DNA of 48,754 nucleotides from Hyphomicrobiales bacterium (GTDB lineage: Bacteria > Pseudomonadota > Alphaproteobacteria > Rhizobiales > Rhizobiaceae): positions 1 through 48,754 of the forward strand of contig UCFC01000027.1 in the NCBI GenBank assembly GCA_900471515.1. Reading direction: 5' to 3'. The notes beneath the pieces were generated by a model. That model saw nothing but the letters and a program-made list of their open reading frames with translations, was not told the DNA's origin and made no database searches. The first letter of the stretch is position 1, and the number at the start of each line of letters is the position of its first letter. Made by a program: the position numbers and the translations under genes. Of this stretch, positions 45,371 through 48,754 are shown in pieces.

Positions 45371-45374
45371 GAGG

Positions 45375-45803
45375 TCAGCTCTGCTTCTGCCGCAAGCGGA
45401 TCACCACGTCGACATGGGCAATTTCCATGCCTTCGGGCGGTGGCGGCAGGTTGTCGATGGTCAGATTGCTGATCGGGATATCGAGCACCTCGTTTTCGCC
45501 TTCGACGAAAAAGTGATGGTGGTCGGAGACATTGGTGTCGAAATAGGTCTTGGCGCTCTCGACGGCGAGAACGCGGATCATGCCCGCTTCGGTGAACTGG
45601 TGCAGCGTATTGTAGACGGTGGCCAGCGAAACCGGCACGCCGGCGGCAACGGCTTCCTCGTGCAGTTCTTCGACGGTCAGATGCCTGTCGCCCTTGGCAA
45701 AAAGGAGATCGCCAAGCGCGACGCGCTGGCGGGTGGGACGCAGGCCGGCGGTGCGCAGCCTTACCTCTATGGCGATCGGGGCCTCACCCGTCATCAACAC
45801 CAA
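45375..45803 (-). CDS. irr: Iron response regulator Irr (Fur family)
   Basis: This 142-aa Fur-family protein has the winged helix around residues 20-80 (LRPTRQRVALGDLLF, VSLATVYNTLHQFTEAGMI) and the histidine cluster SDHHHFF (His95-97) linked to haem sensing in Irr. The N-terminal Cys-Pro haem motif of Bradyrhizobium Irr is absent, as in other Rhizobiaceae. Irr represses or activates iron and haem genes under iron limitation. The location beside fabA is the usual one in this group. The ATG at 45794 (MTGEAP) is an alternative start. Confidence 0.93.
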   Translation of the reverse strand: MVLMTGEAPIAIEVRLRTAGLRPTRQRVALGDLLFAKGDRHLTVEELHEEAVAAGVPVSLATVYNTLHQFTEAGMIRVLAVESAKTYFDTNVSDHHHFFVEGENEVLDIPISNLTIDNLPPPPEGMEIAHVDVVIRLRQKQS

Positions 45804-45852
45804 CTCCGGTTATTCTGGCATAAAGCAATCAGGTTTCCTCAAAGCGATATAA

Positions 45853-45866
45853 CTTTTGCGCAAAAG
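45853..45866. promoter_or_regulatory. 14-bp perfect palindrome in the irr-fabA divergent region
   Basis: CTTTTGCGCAAAAG, 50 bp before the irr start and 230 bp before fabA. It does not look like the usual Irr box (TTTAGAA-type arms). It may be an operator for irr. This is pattern-based only. Confidence 0.35.
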
Positions 45867-46096
45867 CGTTTCAATAGTTCAATGGGGACAAGGAGGCTCA
45901 AAAGGCCGCAAAAACGGGCTTTTGACGCAAATAGGTCTGGTCGCGGCCTTGGCCTTCCTGTATGCGACCACCAAATATTGGCTCAGGCCCGGTCGGGACC
46001 TCAAAAAAGAAGCCGCCATGCTTGCGCTTCATTTTCTGAGGAACTTGGACTAAAGACACACATCCATCGCAAGAACGCGGGGGGAAACAGAGATTT

Positions 46097-46612
46097 ATGA
46101 CAACCAGACAGTCTAGTTACTCGTACGAAGAACTCATCGCCTGCGCACATGGTGAACTGTTCGGGCCTGGCAATGCGCAATTGCCTTTGCCGCCCATGCT
46201 GATGGTTCACCGCATCACGGATATTTCCGAAACGGGCGGCGCCTTCGACAAGGGCTATCTGCGGGCCGAATACGACGTTCGCCCGGACGACTGGTATTTC
46301 CCCTGCCATTTCGAAGGCAACCCGATCATGCCGGGTTGCCTTGGCCTGGACGGCATGTGGCAGCTGACCGGCTTTTTCCTCGGCTGGCTCGGCGAAGAAG
46401 GCCGCGGCATGGCGCTTTCGACCGGCGAAGTGAAATTCAAGGGCATGGTCCGCCCGCACACGAAGCTGATTGAATACGGGATCGACTTCAAGCGCGTCAT
46501 GCGCGGCCGTCTGGTGCTCGGCACCGCCGACGGCTGGCTGAAGGCGGATGGCGAAACCATTTACCAGGCGACCGATCTTCGTGTCGGTCTCTCGAAAGAC
46601 AAGACGGCCTGA
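46097..46612 (+). CDS. fabA: 3-hydroxydecanoyl-ACP dehydratase/isomerase
   Basis: This 171-aa hot-dog fold enzyme introduces the cis double bond in anaerobic-type unsaturated fatty acid synthesis. The active-site His71 and Asp85 are in [20 protein letters not shown], matching His70 and Asp84 of E. coli FabA. It heads a fabA-fabB-fabI operon on the plus strand. The ribosome binding site is modest (CAGAGA). Confidence 0.97.
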   Translation: MTTRQSSYSYEELIACAHGELFGPGNAQLPLPPMLMVHRITDISETGGAFDKGYLRAEYDVRPDDWYFPCHFEGNPIMPGCLGLDGMWQLTGFFLGWLGEEGRGMALSTGEVKFKGMVRPHTKLIEYGIDFKRVMRGRLVLGTADGWLKADGETIYQATDLRVGLSKDKTA

Positions 46613-46658
46613 AAACCGCGTTTCGAGCGGCTCACGAAAACAACAAAGGTTTGATCAG

Positions 46659-47891
46659 ATGAGACGGGTAGTTGTCACGGGTCTAGGTGTCGTGTCTTCG
46701 ATCGGAAACGACGCGGCCGAAGTTACCGAATCCTTGCGGCAGGCAAAGTCGGGCATTTCTTTCTCCAGCGATTTCGCCGAGCACGGCTTCAAGTGCCAGG
46801 TTTGGGGCAGCCCCAAGCTCGGCGCCGATAAGCTCGCCGAACTGGTTGACCGCCGCGCCATGCGTTTCCTGTCGCAGGGCGGCGCCTGGAACCATGTCGC
46901 TATGAAGCAGGCGATCGCCGATTCCGGCCTGGACGAGAAGGATTACAGCGAAAACGAACGCGTCGGCATCATCATGGGCTCCGGCGGTCCGTCCACGCGC
47001 ACGCTCATCGAGGCGGCCGAGATCACCGTCAAGAACAACAGCCCGAAGCGCATCGGCCCCTTCGCCGTGCCGAAGGCCATGTCGTCCACCGCGTCGGCAA
47101 CGCTTGCCACCTGGTTCAAGATCCACGGCGTCAACTATTCGATCTCGTCTGCCTGCTCCACCTCGGCGCATTGCATCGGCAATGCCGTGGAAATGATCCA
47201 GTGGGGCAAGCAGGACATGATGTTTGCCGGCGGTCACGAAGATCTCGACTGGACCATGTCGAACCTCTTCGACGCCATGGGCGCCATGTCTTCCAAATAT
47301 AACGACACGCCGGAAACGGCCTCGCGCGCCTATGATGCCAGCCGCGACGGTTTCGTCATCGCCGGCGGTGCCGGCGTCCTCGTCCTCGAGGAGCTGGAGC
47401 ATGCCAAGGCGCGCGGCGCCAAGATCTATGCCGAAATCATCGGCTACGGCGCGACCTCCGACGGTTACGACATGGTTGCCCCCTCGGGCGAAGGTGCGAT
47501 CCGCTGCATGCGCCAGGCGCTTTCGACCGTGAAGGGTGAGGTCGACTACATCAATACGCACGGCACCTCGACGCCGGTTGGCGACAGCAAGGAAATCGGC
47601 GCCATCCGCGAAGTCTTCGGCGAAAAGATGCCGCATATCCAGTCCACCAAGTCGCTCACGGGCCACTCTCTGGGCGCTGCCGGTGTCCAGGAATCGATTT
47701 ACTCCCTGCTGATGATGCAGGAAGGCTTCATCGGCGAAAGCGCCCATATTACGGAACTCGATCCGGAATTCGAAGGTGTGCCGATCGTCCGCAAGCGCAT
47801 CGACAACGCCAAGATCGACATCGCTCTTTCCAACTCCTTCGGCTTCGGCGGCACCAACGCCACGCTCGTATTCCAGCGCTATAACGGATAA
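46659..47891 (+). CDS. fabB: Beta-ketoacyl-ACP synthase I
   Basis: The start ATG at 46659 gives 410 aa. This condensing enzyme elongates the cis-3-decenoyl product of FabA. The catalytic triad is Cys166 (SSACSTSAH), His301 ([11 protein letters not shown]) and His336 ([10 protein letters not shown]), with FGFGGTNA near the end. It follows fabA by 46 bp in the same operon. Confidence 0.97.
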   Translation: MRRVVVTGLGVVSSIGNDAAEVTESLRQAKSGISFSSDFAEHGFKCQVWGSPKLGADKLAELVDRRAMRFLSQGGAWNHVAMKQAIADSGLDEKDYSENERVGIIMGSGGPSTRTLIEAAEITVKNNSPKRIGPFAVPKAMSSTASATLATWFKIHGVNYSISSACSTSAHCIGNAVEMIQWGKQDMMFAGGHEDLDWTMSNLFDAMGAMSSKYNDTPETASRAYDASRDGFVIAGGAGVLVLEELEHAKARGAKIYAEIIGYGATSDGYDMVAPSGEGAIRCMRQALSTVKGEVDYINTHGTSTPVGDSKEIGAIREVFGEKMPHIQSTKSLTGHSLGAAGVQESIYSLLMMQEGFIGESAHITELDPEFEGVPIVRKRIDNAKIDIALSNSFGFGGTNATLVFQRYNG

Positions 47892-47895
47892 CAAC

Positions 47896-48702
47896 ATGAC
47901 GGGAATCATGCAGGGTAAGCGCGGCCTCATTATGGGCGTCGCAAACAACCACTCGATCGCCTGGGGGATTTCGAAGGCGCTCGCAGCCCAGGGCGCGGAA
48001 CTTGCTTTCACCTTTCAGGGCGAGGCGCTCGGCAAGCGCGTCAAGCCGCTTGCCGCCGAACTTGGCTCCGACTTCCTGCTTCCTTGCGATGTCGAGGATA
48101 TTGCTTCGGTCGATACCGTCATCGACACGATCAAGGAGCGCTGGGGCAAGCTCGATTTTATCGTCCATGCCATCGGCTTTTCCGACAAGAACGAGCTGAA
48201 GGGCCTTTACGCCGATACGACGCGCGAGAATTTCAGCCGCACCATGGTCATCTCCTGTTTCTCCTTCACGGAGATTGCCAAGCGTTGCGCGCCGCTGATG
48301 GAAGATGGCGGCGCCATGCTGACGCTGACCTATAACGGCTCCACCCGCGTCATTCCGAACTACAATGTCATGGGTGTCGCAAAGGCCGCACTGGAAGCCT
48401 CCGTGCGTTATCTGGCGGCCGACTACGGTCCGCGCGGCATCCGCGTCAACGCCATCTCCGCAGGCCCGATCCGCACGCTCGCTGGCGCCGGCATTTCCGA
48501 TGCGCGCGCCATCCTGTCATGGAACCAGCGCAATGCGCCGCTGCGCAAGACCGTCACCATCGATCAGGTCGGCAGCTCGGCGCTCTACCTTCTGTCCGAT
48601 CTGTCGACCGGCGTGACCGGAGAAATTCATTTCGTCGATGCCGGCTACAATATCACGTCGATGCCGACGCTGGAGACGCTGCGCAAGGCGGACGTCGAGT
48701 AG
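47896..48702 (+). CDS. fabI: Enoyl-ACP reductase (NADH)
   Basis: The start ATG at 47896 gives 268 aa, 4 bp after the fabB stop. It is a short-chain dehydrogenase of the FabI type, with GVANNHSIAWGISKAL (14-29) at the NAD site and the catalytic Tyr156-x6-Lys163 (PNYNVMGVAKAALE). It performs the last reduction of each elongation cycle. An ATG at 47908 is a less likely start. Rhizobia usually carry two fabI genes; the other is not in this window. Confidence 0.96.
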   Translation: MTGIMQGKRGLIMGVANNHSIAWGISKALAAQGAELAFTFQGEALGKRVKPLAAELGSDFLLPCDVEDIASVDTVIDTIKERWGKLDFIVHAIGFSDKNELKGLYADTTRENFSRTMVISCFSFTEIAKRCAPLMEDGGAMLTLTYNGSTRVIPNYNVMGVAKAALEASVRYLAADYGPRGIRVNAISAGPIRTLAGAGISDARAILSWNQRNAPLRKTVTIDQVGSSALYLLSDLSTGVTGEIHFVDAGYNITSMPTLETLRKADVE

Positions 48703-48724
48703 CGCGACCAAGCTTCAATGGAAA

Positions 48725-48743
48725 AGGCGGCCATTGGCCGCCT
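48725..48743 (+). terminator. Hairpin after fabI
   Basis: AGGCGGCC (48725-48732), loop ATT, GGCCGCCT (48736-48743): a perfect 8-bp stem 22 bp after the fabI stop, near the end of the window; no T run is seen. Confidence 0.65.
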
Positions 48744-48754
48744 CAGACTGCTGA

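Noticed and set aside
45856..46053. 65-codon plus-strand frame with a hydrophobic segment between irr and fabA
   Set aside because: The only possible start is TTG without a ribosome binding site, inside the irr palindrome; most likely non-coding promoter DNA.

Overview
The window looks like chromosomal DNA of an alphaproteobacterium of the Rhizobiaceae (Rhizobium/Sinorhizobium/Agrobacterium group). It is GC-rich. It carries a block typical of rhizobia (aroA-cmk-rpsA, a TIGR02300-type protein, tRNA-Ala, irr, fabA-fabB-fabI), and the aroA product is of the class II (CP4-like) type. No insertion sequence, phage gene or CRISPR array was seen.

Layout. (1) 1-5.7 kb: three minus-strand genes for unusual acidic proteins, one cut by the window edge, one with four internal repeats and one rich in Asp/Thr. 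An 858-bp gene-free, AT-richer stretch follows, then a LuxR-type regulator whose receiver domain lacks the phosphorylation residues, and a small exported protein. (2) 6.0-11.4 kb: a five-gene polysaccharide operon (UDP-xylose synthase, UDP-xylose/UDP-glucose 4-epimerase, membrane glycosyltransferase, DUF995 protein, GH26-like hydrolase). It resembles the arabinose-containing polysaccharide locus of Sinorhizobium meliloti. (3) 11.5-16.8 kb: a solute-binding protein without its own permeases, a divergent LacI regulator, a DUF2264 protein and a D-2-hydroxyacid dehydrogenase. (4) 16.9-34.1 kb: a carbohydrate catabolism island. It holds a minus-strand operon (Gfo/Idh, DUF993, TIM-barrel isomerase, Gfo/Idh), a TetR regulator, a seven-gene plus-strand operon (ABC transporter, Gfo/Idh, kinase, FAD/GcvT oxidoreductase) and a minus-strand uxaC-uxuB pair. 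One inverted-repeat motif occurs in front of all three operons, so they probably form one TetR regulon. (5) 34.2-48.7 kb: mostly housekeeping genes: slyX, an RNase D-like exonuclease, a hypothetical protein, rpsA, cmk, paiB-like, aroA, the TIGR02300 gene, tRNA-Ala(GGC), several small membrane or exported proteins, irr and fabA-fabB-fabI.

The points that most deserve a second look are: the aroA product, which has Arg, Arg and His at three positions normally Lys, Lys and Arg in the substrate pocket; the shared operator that links a sugar ABC importer, uronate enzymes and several uncharacterised enzymes; and the acidic-repeat protein module beside a CsgD/VpsT-like pseudo-receiver regulator and an exopolysaccharide operon.
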